Assembly: GCF_947499295.1 (NCBI RefSeq)
Contig: NZ_CANMNP010000010.1
Coordinates: 62,001 to 126,000 of the forward strand
Source of the DNA: an uncultured Roseibium sp.
Lineage (GTDB): Bacteria; Pseudomonadota; Alphaproteobacteria; Rhizobiales; Stappiaceae
Direction: 5' to 3'
Length of the DNA: 64,000 nt
Below, in pieces: positions 10,805-19,561 of this stretch. Position numbers and translations under genes: made by a program. Numbering within the stretch: position 1 is the first letter of the stretch; the number at the start of each line of letters is the position of its first letter. Below the pieces are notes generated by a model that worked only from the letters and a program-made list of their open reading frames with translations, was not told the DNA's origin and did not search any database.

Positions 10805-11755
10805 ATGCAGGACGTCGTTTCACTTGCCTTGCCGTTTTTCGGTCTGATTCTCCTTGGTTTCGGCGCAGGCAAGTTGCGCAACTTGCCCGAAGCTGGGTTG
10901 AGCTGGATGAATTTTTTCGTCGTCTATCTCGCCTTGCCTGCCTTGTTTTTTCGTCTTTTGTCGGAGACACCTTTCGAACAGTTGGCAAACGTCTCATTCG
11001 TCGCTGCCACAACCTTCACAACCTACATCGTCTTCGCAATTTCGTTCTGTATTGGCGTATTGGCAACTCGCGGAAATATTGGCGAATCCACCATTCTCGG
11101 CATCGCCGGAGCGTATTCGAACGTGGGTTACATGGGGCCGGGCCTGACACTTGCCGTTCTTGGTGAACAGGCAACCGTGCCTACAGCACTGATATTGGCA
11201 TTCGACAATGCTCTGATGTTCATCTTGGCCCCGCTCCTGATGGCACTTGCAGGCACCGAAAACGACAGTTTCCTGGGAACACTGAAGCAAATCGGCACAC
11301 GCATTTTCACCCATCCGTTCATTCTGGCCACCATCGCTGGCGTGTTGGCCGCAGCGTTGGAATTTCGCCCTCCTCAAGCGGTTGATACACTGTTGCGATA
11401 CCTCAGTAATGCGGCAGCACCCTGCGCATTGTTCGCAATGGGGGTGAGCATTGCGCTTCGCCCAGTTGGCAGAATTCCGCTGGAATTGCCGGTTGTATTG
11501 GCCATAAAGCTGGTTTTGCATCCGGTTCTGATTTTCTTGCTGCTGAGTTTTCTGGGTGGCTTCGACCCGAGCTGGGTTGCCACAGCTGTACTCATGTCGT
11601 GCCTGCCGCCAGCAACGAATGTTTTCGTGATTGCGCAACAATATGGAACCTATGTTCAAAGAGCCTCCAGTTTCGTACTGATAGGAACCGCAATTTCCAT
11701 TGCGACCGTCACTTTCTTCATTTGGGCGATTACGACGGGACTTTTGCCAACTTGA
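10805..11755 (+). CDS. AEC-family (auxin efflux carrier-like) permease
   Basis: A 316-residue membrane protein with about ten hydrophobic helices arranged as two halves. Family features include the N-terminal LPFFGLILLGFGAGK, YSNVGYMGPGL in the middle and CLPPATNVFVIAQQYGTY near the C-terminus. AEC proteins export or import organic acids such as malonate or malate; substrate here is unknown. GGAAG lies before ATG 10805. It is divergent from the acyltransferase gene across about 230 bases that contain no other convincing ORF. Confidence 0.88.
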   Translation: MQDVVSLALPFFGLILLGFGAGKLRNLPEAGLSWMNFFVVYLALPALFFRLLSETPFEQLANVSFVAATTFTTYIVFAISFCIGVLATRGNIGESTILGIAGAYSNVGYMGPGLTLAVLGEQATVPTALILAFDNALMFILAPLLMALAGTENDSFLGTLKQIGTRIFTHPFILATIAGVLAAALEFRPPQAVDTLLRYLSNAAAPCALFAMGVSIALRPVGRIPLELPVVLAIKLVLHPVLIFLLLSFLGGFDPSWVATAVLMSCLPPATNVFVIAQQYGTYVQRASSFVLIGTAISIATVTFFIWAITTGLLPT

Positions 11756-11782
11756 ACAAGCTGGACAACATCGGTGAATGAA

Positions 11783-12205
11783 ATGAAAGACAACCCGGAT
11801 GTCCTGGCGGTCATAGATCGCTATCCAGAAGAGGTGAGGGCTGCAATTCTGAGATTGAGAGCCCTCATTGCCGAAACCGCCAAGTCCAGCGAAGCCGTCG
11901 GTACGCTCGAAGAAACACTGAAATGGGGACAGCCCAGCTATCTGACAGTTCGTCCGAAGTCAGGAACCACTGTTCGTATCGACCGGGATACTTCGGATTC
12001 AGGTGATTACGCACTTTATGTCAATTGCCAGTCTTCACTTGTATCGGAATGGCGCGGGCTCTTTCCAAACATGACGTTCGGCGGAAATCGCAGCGTTCAT
12101 TTTCGACTGGATGCCAAGATGCCGGAAGACGAACTTCGGCAGATGATGCTTATGGCACTCACATACCACGCCAGCAAAAACAAACGGAAAGCACCTTCGC
12201 CGTGA
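11783..12205 (+). CDS. DUF1801-domain protein (YdhG-like)
   Basis: About 140 residues. The core EEVRAAILRLRALIAETA, then LEETLKWGQPSYLT and the FPNMTFGGNRSVHF stretch are typical for DUF1801/YdhG-like proteins, whose biochemical function is not established. GTG 11774 gives three extra residues; neither start has a strong ribosome site. It follows the AEC permease gene closely and may be co-transcribed with it. Confidence 0.75.
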   Translation: MKDNPDVLAVIDRYPEEVRAAILRLRALIAETAKSSEAVGTLEETLKWGQPSYLTVRPKSGTTVRIDRDTSDSGDYALYVNCQSSLVSEWRGLFPNMTFGGNRSVHFRLDAKMPEDELRQMMLMALTYHASKNKRKAPSP

Positions 12206-12220
12206 TCGGTTTGATTTCTG

Positions 12221-13423
12221 CTAACGACCGAACCTGAAGGCAGATCCTGGCGCTAGCCCCTCTCGCATAAGCATGCGGCGGAATGGTCCAACACGTTCAG
12301 CCAAATGCATACTTACACTTCGTGCAGCCTGAACTGGCAGGAAATCCGTTAAAAGAGATCGGTTCAGTGCATCAACTGCACTGGTGCGCGAACGAATATC
12401 TCTGACACGCTTTGTTTCATATGCCTTGAGCACCGCATCGCGTCCAAGATCCTGATGTTTCATGCGTGCAGACAAGAGGACACCGGAAAGGTCCATGACG
12501 TCCCGCAGCGACAGGTTTAGGCCTTGCGCCCCAATCGGCGGGAAGACATGCGCTGTTTCTCCAACAAGCGCCAGTCTGTCTTTGACCAATGTCTGCGCCG
12601 TAAGTCCGGACAGAGGAAAGCTCTGCGGTTTCGAAGCCAACGTGAAACGTCCCAGGATGGAGTGCGCGCGCCGCTCCAGCTCAAGCTCCAACTCATGGGT
12701 ATCAAGTGAAAGAAGGGTTTCAGCTCCTTCCGCCGTTTCGACGCAAACGAGCGAGGATTGCCTGCCAGGCAGTGGAACAAGCGTGTATGGACCGGTTGAT
12801 GTATGAAATTCAGTTGAAATGTGCTGATGCGGCAAACGGTGCTCTAGGTTCAACACAACGGCGACCTGAGGATAAGACCACCGGCGAACCTGGATCCCGG
12901 CGGTTTCTCTAAGGACGGAATTCCGCCCGTCTGCAGCGACAACCAGCTGTGCCTCAATGGCTTGCCCGGAGTTTGTAGTCAAAAGTGCAGTTTCGTCTCC
13001 GTATTCAACTTGAGCAACGCTGTCATCCAATTCGGCAACGTTGCTGTGCGCTTCACATTGTTTCTCAAGAACATTGTTAAGTTCGTGGTTCAAGATATTG
13101 AAACCAAAGACTTCCATTCCGAGTTCAGCACTGTCAAATACAACTTCCGGCGCACGAATGAGCCGACCTGTGTTGTCAATCATACGCATCTTTTTAAGCT
13201 CGCAAGCAGTGTCGGCAAGCTCGTGCCAGACACCGATTTCTTGCAACAACTCGATGGACTTTTGCCAAAGAGCGGTTGTGCGCCCATCCTTTTGCGTTGA
13301 TCGTGGAGCTACAAGAGCGCATGAAAAGCCATTTTGCGCCAATGTCAGCACAGCAATCCGTCCTGACGGTCCACCGCCTACGATCGCTATGTCAAAGATC
13401 TGGGACAAATTTGTTTTCGGCAT
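12221..13423 (-). CDS. FAD-dependent UbiH/COQ6-family hydroxylase
   Basis: A 400-residue flavoprotein monooxygenase. The nucleotide fold has GGGPSGRIAVLTLAQ, with Arg where an Ala is common, the ADGRNSVLRE (DG) motif near residue 175, and the second FAD motif ALVGETAHVFPPIGAQGLN near residue 290. The family hydroxylates the ubiquinone ring; C5, C6 or C1 specificity cannot be told from sequence alone. The annotation as a ubiquinone-type hydroxylase is by family, and the usual GDA of the second motif reads GET here. It stands alone, convergent with the DUF1801 gene. Confidence 0.85.
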   Translation of the reverse strand: MPKTNLSQIFDIAIVGGGPSGRIAVLTLAQNGFSCALVAPRSTQKDGRTTALWQKSIELLQEIGVWHELADTACELKKMRMIDNTGRLIRAPEVVFDSAELGMEVFGFNILNHELNNVLEKQCEAHSNVAELDDSVAQVEYGDETALLTTNSGQAIEAQLVVAADGRNSVLRETAGIQVRRWSYPQVAVVLNLEHRLPHQHISTEFHTSTGPYTLVPLPGRQSSLVCVETAEGAETLLSLDTHELELELERRAHSILGRFTLASKPQSFPLSGLTAQTLVKDRLALVGETAHVFPPIGAQGLNLSLRDVMDLSGVLLSARMKHQDLGRDAVLKAYETKRVRDIRSRTSAVDALNRSLLTDFLPVQAARSVSMHLAERVGPFRRMLMREGLAPGSAFRFGR

Positions 13424-13656
13424 GATCCAGGCTCACGTGAAAAGGATTGGCTTAAGATCGACCGCAGACAAAAGAAATTCAACGGGACGAAGTTACGCAG
13501 CCTGTTTGATACCGCGAACCGAGTTTTCAGCATATGTTGTCCTTGTGAGCGAAATCAAATTCTTCGCATCAAAGTGCTGCTATCCATTCTGACCAAGCAG
13601 GTGGCAAATTAGCAGGCTTGCGACAAGGCAAGATCAGCGGATTAAAGGAAGTGACA

Positions 13657-14577
13657 GTGCCATTGACCACGGCCAGCTACACTCAGATGGACAGTGGATT
13701 TCCGCGCGGCTGGCCAATGGTTTTGTTGTTCGTTGCGCTTCTAACGCTATCCGGTTGGGCATATCTGGTTGCCATGGTTGCTGAAATGGTCCCCGTGATG
13801 GACATGACCGAAGCTGGTCCCGGAATGGGATTGCTGAACCAATTCAATCTGTTCAAGGGTCTGTCTGCAGACGCAAGAGCCGCTCTCGCTGTCCTTTGTC
13901 TGCCAGCGGGCGCCACGTTTGGAATGCCAGGCCCTGAGATGGCTGCAGTAGACGTTTTGAAGATCTTCGTAATGTGGGCCATGATGGCGCTCGCAATGAT
14001 GTTGCCAAGTGCAATTCCCATGCTGAGGGCCTATCACTTCAAGTTGGGCCAAGAAACAAACTTTAAGACCAATCCGGCGCCTGCCGTCATCAGTGCATCG
14101 ATAGGCTATGTGCTTGTCTGGCTCGGCTATGCGGCATTGGCAACGTCAGCCCAATTGTTGCTATTCAAGATAGGTGCAGTCAGTGACATGATGGCACCGG
14201 CGACGCTTGCGTTGACCACAAGCGTCCTTTTCGCCGCAGGGCTCTACCAATTCACACCTGCCAAAAAGGCGTGCCTCGTGCGTTGCTGGTATCCACGCTG
14301 GGTCTTTGCTGAGTCGACTGTGGGCAACCGCATTGCAACCGGCATGAAAGAGGGCGTTGCCCAGGGCTGGGCCTGCCTTGGTTGTTGCTGGGCGGTGATG
14401 ACAGTGATGTTTGCGGTCGGCCTTATGAACGTCATATGGATCGCAGTGCTGGGTGCGGTGATGGCCTTGGAAAAAACATTCCCGAACCGCGTCTTTCCAT
14501 ATCTTCTTGGTGTTTTCTTCCTGGTGTGGGCAGCGTTCTTGACCACCGTCATCCTTCTTGGAGGCAAGGCTGCCTGA
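13657..14577 (+). CDS. DUF2182 integral membrane protein (predicted metal-binding)
   Basis: About 306 residues if translation begins at GTG 13657, which has AAGGA upstream; a longer frame opens with TTG 13618. There are roughly six to seven hydrophobic helices, with MMALAMMLPSAIPMLRAYHF, PAKKACLVRCWYP and GWACLGCCWAVM as DUF2182 hallmarks. The CxxCC and Met/His-rich helix ends suggest metal binding, which is the family prediction rather than a known function. The DUF1326 partner often found beside it is not adjacent here. Confidence 0.8.
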   Translation: MPLTTASYTQMDSGFPRGWPMVLLFVALLTLSGWAYLVAMVAEMVPVMDMTEAGPGMGLLNQFNLFKGLSADARAALAVLCLPAGATFGMPGPEMAAVDVLKIFVMWAMMALAMMLPSAIPMLRAYHFKLGQETNFKTNPAPAVISASIGYVLVWLGYAALATSAQLLLFKIGAVSDMMAPATLALTTSVLFAAGLYQFTPAKKACLVRCWYPRWVFAESTVGNRIATGMKEGVAQGWACLGCCWAVMTVMFAVGLMNVIWIAVLGAVMALEKTFPNRVFPYLLGVFFLVWAAFLTTVILLGGKAA

Positions 14578-14765
14578 AACCAAAACCTTTAACGACATCA
14601 AGATTGGCAATGAAAGTGAGCTGGGGCTGTTTTTTCGGTTCACACTGTCATACGATTGCAATAAAGGTTTCCAACCGCTCCAGCGTAGTGACAGGTTATT
14701 CCAACAATTGATCCAGTCCGACCGCTGTCAGCCTAATTCACCCTGGATTGGAGTGAGGACTTCGC

Positions 14766-15482
14766 GTGACGGACATTCCGACAGGTAAAGACAGAGCCGA
14801 ACCGGCCCTGTTTCTGATTCATATCCTGACGGCGTCCGGTGCGCCCATTGCCCTTGTAGCACTCTTGGCCGGGGCCCAGGGAAACTGGGCGGAAATGTTC
14901 GCATGGCTGGGCTTGGCCTTCTTTATCGACGGGATCGATGGCCCACTCGCTCGTCGATTTAACATAGCTGAAAAGCTGCCCCGCTGGTCTGGCGCTTCCC
15001 TTGATTTTGTCATCGATTACGCAACCTACGTTTTTCTGCCTGCGTTCGCGCTCTCCTGGAGCTTGATGTTGTCGCAGCCCTGGAACTGGATTTGCGGCGG
15101 TTTGATAGTCTTCACAGGAGCGCTTTATTTCGCTGACAACGGAATGAAAACGCCGGATGGATCCTTCAAGGGGTTCCCTGCCGGTTGGAACATGGTCATC
15201 TTCGGGTTGATGGTTCTCTCTCCGTCAGAAGGCTTCACCATCGGATTTATCTTGCTTTGCTGCGCTTTGACATTCGCGCCGGTCCGTTTCGTTCATCCGG
15301 TACGTGTGCGACGCTGGCGTGCGCTGACGCTCCCGGTGACACTCCTGTGGATGGGTCTGGCGGCGCTTGCCATTTTGGACAACATGACCTTGAACGCCCC
15401 GATGGCAATGCTTTTTACTGCTGCCAGCATTTACCTGTTCTTCGTTTCCGCAGTTCAGCAGGTGCTCGACCGGGTCGATTGA
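14766..15482 (+). CDS. pcs: Phosphatidylcholine synthase
   Basis: A 238-residue membrane enzyme with eight hydrophobic stretches. The CDP-alcohol phosphotransferase motif is intact: DGIDGPLARR, then G-x3-D-x3-D in SGASLDFVIDY. Bacterial Pcs condenses CDP-diacylglycerol with choline to make phosphatidylcholine in the inner membrane, a route typical for rhizobia, Roseibium-like and other host- or particle-associated alphaproteobacteria. The GTG start has GAGTGAGGA just before it. The upstream 188 bases after the DUF2182 gene show no other gene. Confidence 0.92.
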   Translation: MTDIPTGKDRAEPALFLIHILTASGAPIALVALLAGAQGNWAEMFAWLGLAFFIDGIDGPLARRFNIAEKLPRWSGASLDFVIDYATYVFLPAFALSWSLMLSQPWNWICGGLIVFTGALYFADNGMKTPDGSFKGFPAGWNMVIFGLMVLSPSEGFTIGFILLCCALTFAPVRFVHPVRVRRWRALTLPVTLLWMGLAALAILDNMTLNAPMAMLFTAASIYLFFVSAVQQVLDRVD

Positions 15483-15674
15483 ACTGTTCAGGATGAGCAC
15501 TTGTTGTTCGTCTATCAATTGATCCGTTCGCAAATCAGACTGGCCGGCAAAACGCCGATCAGTTGCTATGTGCCTAAGGTCTTTCCCGATACCATCCCAG
15601 TCACTAAGGTTCCCCAAAAAGAAAACCGCCGCGATGCCAACTGTGCTGACCGGCCTGAACGCTGAGGTTCTAAA

Positions 15675-16652
15675 ATGGTTCAAGCGATCTGCATTCACGA
15701 AACAGGTGGTCCCGAAGTCATGCGCTGGGAACATGTCGAGGTCGGAGAACCGGGAGCTGGAGAGGCCCGCATCAGACAGACTGCAATTGGCTTGAATTTC
15801 ATCGATACATATTTCCGGTCAGGTCTTTATCCATCGCCTGACGGAACACCGTTCAGTCCGGGCAATGAAGGTGCGGGGATCGTTCAAAGCGTTGGCGAAG
15901 GCGTAAACCATCTCCGTCCCGGTGATCGTGTGGCCTATGTCGGTCCAATTGGCGCCTATGCACAGGAAAGAGTGTTGCCCGCTGACAAGCTGGTTGTCCT
16001 GCCGGAAGGCATTGATGAGAAGACAGCCGCCGGAATGATGCTCAAGGGCATGACGGCGCAGTATCTTTTGCGCCAGACCTTTAAGGTTGACAGCAACACG
16101 GTACTCCTTTTCCACGCAGCCGCAGGCGGCGTCGGCCTGATCGCCGGGCAATGGGCCGCCCACCTTGGTGCAACCGTCATTGGGACTGCAGGGTCGGACG
16201 AAAAGATCGCACTGGCCAAAGATCATGGCTACCAGCACATGATCAACTACCGCACCCAGAATTTTGTTGAACGTGTTCAGGAGATCACCGACGGGAAGGG
16301 CTGTGATGTTGTCTACGATTCTGTGGGCAAGGACACGTATCCCGGCTCTCTTGACTGTTTGAAGTCGCGCGGGCTGTGGGTCAGCTTTGGACAGTCTTCC
16401 GGTCCGATTACAGATTTCAATCTTGGTCTATTGGCTCAAAAGGGCTCGCTTTTCGCAACAAGGCCGACGCTCTTTAACTACATCGCTACCCGAGAAGCCT
16501 TGGAAACGACGGCAGGTGAGCTTTTTGAAGTGGTTCAAAAAGGTATCGTCAAGATAAACGTCAACCAGGAATATCGGCTTGCTGACGCGGTCCAGGCCCA
16601 TCAGGATCTGGAAGGCAGAAAAACCACCGGGACCACCGTTCTGGTCCCTTGA
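15675..16652 (+). CDS. qor: NADPH:quinone oxidoreductase (zinc-independent MDR family)
   Basis: A 325-residue medium-chain dehydrogenase/reductase. Features: GNEGAGIVQSVGEGV, then LLFHAAAGGVGLIAGQWAAHLGA as the nucleotide-binding stretch, and YDSVGKDTYPGSLDCL. There are no structural zinc cysteines, which fits the quinone oxidoreductase branch. It reduces quinones with NADPH in one-electron steps or acts on enones. GAGG precedes ATG 15675. It ends 15 bases before the LysR gene, so the two may share a transcript. Confidence 0.9.
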   Translation: MVQAICIHETGGPEVMRWEHVEVGEPGAGEARIRQTAIGLNFIDTYFRSGLYPSPDGTPFSPGNEGAGIVQSVGEGVNHLRPGDRVAYVGPIGAYAQERVLPADKLVVLPEGIDEKTAAGMMLKGMTAQYLLRQTFKVDSNTVLLFHAAAGGVGLIAGQWAAHLGATVIGTAGSDEKIALAKDHGYQHMINYRTQNFVERVQEITDGKGCDVVYDSVGKDTYPGSLDCLKSRGLWVSFGQSSGPITDFNLGLLAQKGSLFATRPTLFNYIATREALETTAGELFEVVQKGIVKINVNQEYRLADAVQAHQDLEGRKTTGTTVLVP

Positions 16653-16667
16653 GGCATATCAGCATTC

Positions 16668-17618
16668 ATGCGATCGGTTAGGGCACAAGATCTATCCAGG
16701 AACCTATACAGTCCGGCGATGCGCTACTTTTTGGCGGTCGCCGAAGCTGGCTCCATGCGGGCGGCGTCACGGGAACTCAATGTCGCTTCTTCGGCGGTCA
16801 ATCGGCAAATTCTCTGGCTTGAAGAAGCGCTAGGATTGCAGCTGTTCGACCGGGTCGGTCGACGATTGAAACTGTCTCAGGCAGGCGAAGTTCTTCTGGC
16901 CCACATTCGCCGCACCTATTCGGACTTCGAAGGAACCGTTGCCGAACTTGATGCCCTGAAGGGTCTGCGGCGCGGCACCGTTTCAATAGCAAGCGTTGAA
17001 AGCGTTGCTGAAAAACTGCTGCCCGCGCTGATCAGCAGTTTCCGAAAGAGCTATCCGGGAATTCATGTAAACGTTTCCGTATCGTCTTCTCACGAGGCTG
17101 CCAGGAAAGTCGAGGCCGCGGAAGCGGACGTCGGTTTCACATTCGATCCGCCGGAAACATCCGCACTCTCTATCGCATTCCAACATGATCTGGGAATTGG
17201 CGCGTTGATGACGCCCGATCACCCGCTTGCTAAGTCAAAATCCCTCAGTTTGCAGGAGTGCCTGAAATATCCTGTCGCATTGCCGGCACAAGGGCTTTCA
17301 CTGCGCACGCGAATAGATCTTGTCAGAAACAGGATACCTGGCGCTTCAAGAACTTATGTCGAAGCCAATTCTTTGCGGTTGATGAGAGCTCTTGCGCGTG
17401 AAGAGCAGGTTATCGGGTTCCAAACCCTGATCGGTTGTGAAGATGACTTGGCGTCAGGGATTCTCGTGTTCAAACCCCTGTCGGATGCACCGCTTCAGGC
17501 TGACCGGCTTTGTGTGATAACCTCTTCCCTGCGTGCACTTGCCTTGGCACCCGGGATGTTCTTCGATCACGCTGTGCTCACACTTAAGGATCATTTGCCT
17601 ACTATTGATGCCAAATAG
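16668..17618 (+). CDS. LysR-family transcriptional regulator (upstream of purine catabolism genes)
   Basis: A 316-residue regulator. The winged helix spans residues ~15-75 with FLAVAEAGSMRAASRELN and SAVNRQILWLEEALG, then a substrate-binding domain (residues ~95-300). The start ATG 16668 leaves a short basic N-terminus; an internal ATG at 16719 is possible. It is encoded just before and in the same direction as uraH-xdhABC with an inverted repeat at its stop codon, so control of purine catabolism is a reasonable inference but not shown. Confidence 0.9.
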   Translation: MRSVRAQDLSRNLYSPAMRYFLAVAEAGSMRAASRELNVASSAVNRQILWLEEALGLQLFDRVGRRLKLSQAGEVLLAHIRRTYSDFEGTVAELDALKGLRRGTVSIASVESVAEKLLPALISSFRKSYPGIHVNVSVSSSHEAARKVEAAEADVGFTFDPPETSALSIAFQHDLGIGALMTPDHPLAKSKSLSLQECLKYPVALPAQGLSLRTRIDLVRNRIPGASRTYVEANSLRLMRALAREEQVIGFQTLIGCEDDLASGILVFKPLSDAPLQADRLCVITSSLRALALAPGMFFDHAVLTLKDHLPTIDAK

Positions 17619-17706
17619 GCATCATAAAGCTCTCAAATGAGCGCTTTGGTTCGGTGCATTTTTAAGGCACATTTTTTCTTGATGGATTTTGCGGCATTTT
17701 ACCGCA
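17607..17706. promoter_or_regulatory. Two short inverted repeats before uraH (candidate operators)
   Basis: A perfect repeat GATGCC-AAATA-GGCATC lies at 17607-17623 across the LysR stop codon, and a second repeat TGCGG-N7-CCGCA lies at 17690-17706 just upstream of the uraH ribosome site. Both fit protein-binding sites for a LysR- or GntR-type regulator of the purine operon. The first has no T-run, so it is unlikely to be a terminator. Function is inferred from place only. Confidence 0.45.
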
Positions 17707-17722
17707 GACAGGAGAGGTTTAG

Positions 17723-18073
17723 ATGGGGCGCCTGACTACGCATGTTCTGGACACAGCTCTGGGCAAACCAGCAAATGGTTTGAAAATCGAACTTTGGACA
17801 GCGGAAGACACACCCCGCCATATCTCGACGCACGAAACAAACAATGACGGGCGAGTAGACGCTCCGATTCTTGAAGGAGCGGCGTTCAAAACCGGTTCGT
17901 ATGAATTGCGGTTTCATGCAGGCGCGTATTTGAAATCCACGACACAGCAGCTCGCCGACCCGCTCTTCCTCGACGTTATTCCAATCCGCTTCGGTATGGC
18001 GGAACCCGATGGCCACTACCATGTGCCGCTTCTTTTATCGCCGTTTGGTTATTCGACTTACAGGGGAAGCTGA
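17723..18073 (+). CDS. uraH: 5-Hydroxyisourate hydrolase (transthyretin-like)
   Basis: A 116-residue transthyretin-fold protein ending in the family signature [18 protein letters not shown] carries the conserved catalytic His, and [14 protein letters not shown] the next conserved stretch. It hydrolyses 5-hydroxyisourate, the product of urate oxidation, in the purine-to-allantoin route. AGGAGAGG precedes ATG 17723. It is three bases before xdhA, so hydroxyisourate hydrolysis and xanthine oxidation are co-expressed. No urate oxidase or uraD gene is in this window. Confidence 0.95.
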   Translation: MGRLTTHVLDTALGKPANGLKIELWTAEDTPRHISTHETNNDGRVDAPILEGAAFKTGSYELRFHAGAYLKSTTQQLADPLFLDVIPIRFGMAEPDGHYHVPLLLSPFGYSTYRGS

Positions 18074-18076
18074 ACC

Positions 18077-19561
18077 ATGCGCGACACCATTCGCTTCCTA
18101 AAAGGTGGACAAGTCGTCGAACTCGCCGATGTCGGGCCGAGCGAGACGTTGTTGGATTATCTCCGTCTGCGGCGTATGGAAACCGGCACTAAAGAAGGGT
18201 GCGGCGAGGGGGACTGTGGTGCCTGCACCGTGGCTCTCGGTCGTTTGCAGGGGGGACGTATTGTCTACCAACCGGTCAACAGCTGTATTCAGCTTTTGGG
18301 AATGATAGATGGAGCGGAGCTGGTAACCGTCGAAGACCTGATCGAAGACAAACGTCTGCATCCGGTTCAGAAGGCCATGGTTGACTTGCACGGATCGCAA
18401 TGCGGCTTCTGCACGCCCGGTTTTATCATGACACTTTTCACGCTTTACCATGCTGAGGGTGAACACAAGTCTCGTAAAACCGTTACGGAGTGGCTGGCCG
18501 GAAATCTTTGCCGCTGCACAGGGTACCGCCCTATCATCGATGCAGCCCTTCAAGCATGCTTCGAAGCGGCAGACGACGCATTTACCTGGCGTTCCAAGCA
18601 AACGCGCGAAAACCTCCAGATGCTCGCTGACAGCCGGGATGTTTTCCTGGGCGACAGCAATCAGTTCTTCTCATCACCCGCAACGCTTGACGGCCTTGCC
18701 GCGCTTTTCGGCCAGCATCCGGATGCGACCATTGTTTCCGGTGCAACAGACGTTGGCCTTTGGATTACCAAACAACTGCGCGACCTGAAAAAAATGATCT
18801 GGCTTGGCAGGATTGAAGGTCTCGATCGGGTTGAGGAGAGCCCTTCAGGCGTACTGATCGGCGCTACGGCAACCTACCAGGCGACTGAAAGCGCGATGAA
18901 TGCTCTTTCACCAAATCTTGGCGAGCTCTGGAGGAGAATTGGTTCTAAACAGGTTCGCGCCTCCGGCACTGTTGGTGGCAACATCGCCAATGGTTCTCCG
19001 ATCGGTGACACGCCGCCAGCCTTGATCGCACTCGGGACCACTTTGGAACTTCACTCCGCGGAAGGTTCGCGCGCATTGCCACTAGAAGATTTCTTCATCG
19101 ACTACGGCAAACAGGACCGGCGGCCCGGAGAATTTGTAACTGGCCTGTTCGTACCGCGCCTTTCGGCCAATCAGGCATTCCGTTGCTACAAGATTTCCAA
19201 ACGATTTGATCAGGACATCTCGTCAGTCATGGGGGCATTCAGACTAACAGTTGCACCCGATGCCACAATCATTGAAGCACGCGTAGCCTATGGCGGGATG
19301 GCTGGTACGCCGAAAAGAGCCCTTGAAACAGAAGCCGCTCTTGTGGGTGTGTCCCTCGAGGACCCGTCAACCTGGGGCACAGCAATGCAATCACTCTTGT
19401 CCGACTTCACACCTCTTACCGACATGAGGGCAAGTGCTGAGTACCGGATGGAAACCGCAAGAGCATTGTTGGCAAAAGCGCTGATGGAAATCAGCGGAAC
19501 TGCACCGGAAGACATTCGCGTTCTTGCAAGACGGGAGGCTGGTCATGACCGCGCCGCTTGA
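18077..19561 (+). CDS. xdhA: Xanthine dehydrogenase small subunit (2Fe-2S and FAD)
   Basis: A 494-residue protein with two parts. Residues ~1-165 hold two [2Fe-2S] clusters: CGEGDCGACTV and SQCGFCTPG with [11 protein letters not shown]. Residues ~190-480 are the FAD domain with ATIVSGATDVGLWI and SGTVGGNIANGSPIGDTPPAL. It passes electrons from the molybdenum subunit to NAD. It overlaps xdhB by 17 bases. Confidence 0.96.
   Translation: MRDTIRFLKGGQVVELADVGPSETLLDYLRLRRMETGTKEGCGEGDCGACTVALGRLQGGRIVYQPVNSCIQLLGMIDGAELVTVEDLIEDKRLHPVQKAMVDLHGSQCGFCTPGFIMTLFTLYHAEGEHKSRKTVTEWLAGNLCRCTGYRPIIDAALQACFEAADDAFTWRSKQTRENLQMLADSRDVFLGDSNQFFSSPATLDGLAALFGQHPDATIVSGATDVGLWITKQLRDLKKMIWLGRIEGLDRVEESPSGVLIGATATYQATESAMNALSPNLGELWRRIGSKQVRASGTVGGNIANGSPIGDTPPALIALGTTLELHSAEGSRALPLEDFFIDYGKQDRRPGEFVTGLFVPRLSANQAFRCYKISKRFDQDISSVMGAFRLTVAPDATIIEARVAYGGMAGTPKRALETEAALVGVSLEDPSTWGTAMQSLLSDFTPLTDMRASAEYRMETARALLAKALMEISGTAPEDIRVLARREAGHDRAA

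Noticed and set aside
10344-11012. 222-codon frame on the minus strand across the acyltransferase and AEC permease gap
   Set aside because: Basic, low-complexity translation overlapping two real genes; a frame artefact.
10994-11659. 221-codon frame opposite the AEC permease gene
   Set aside because: Cys/Gln-rich nonsense translation antisense to membrane helices.
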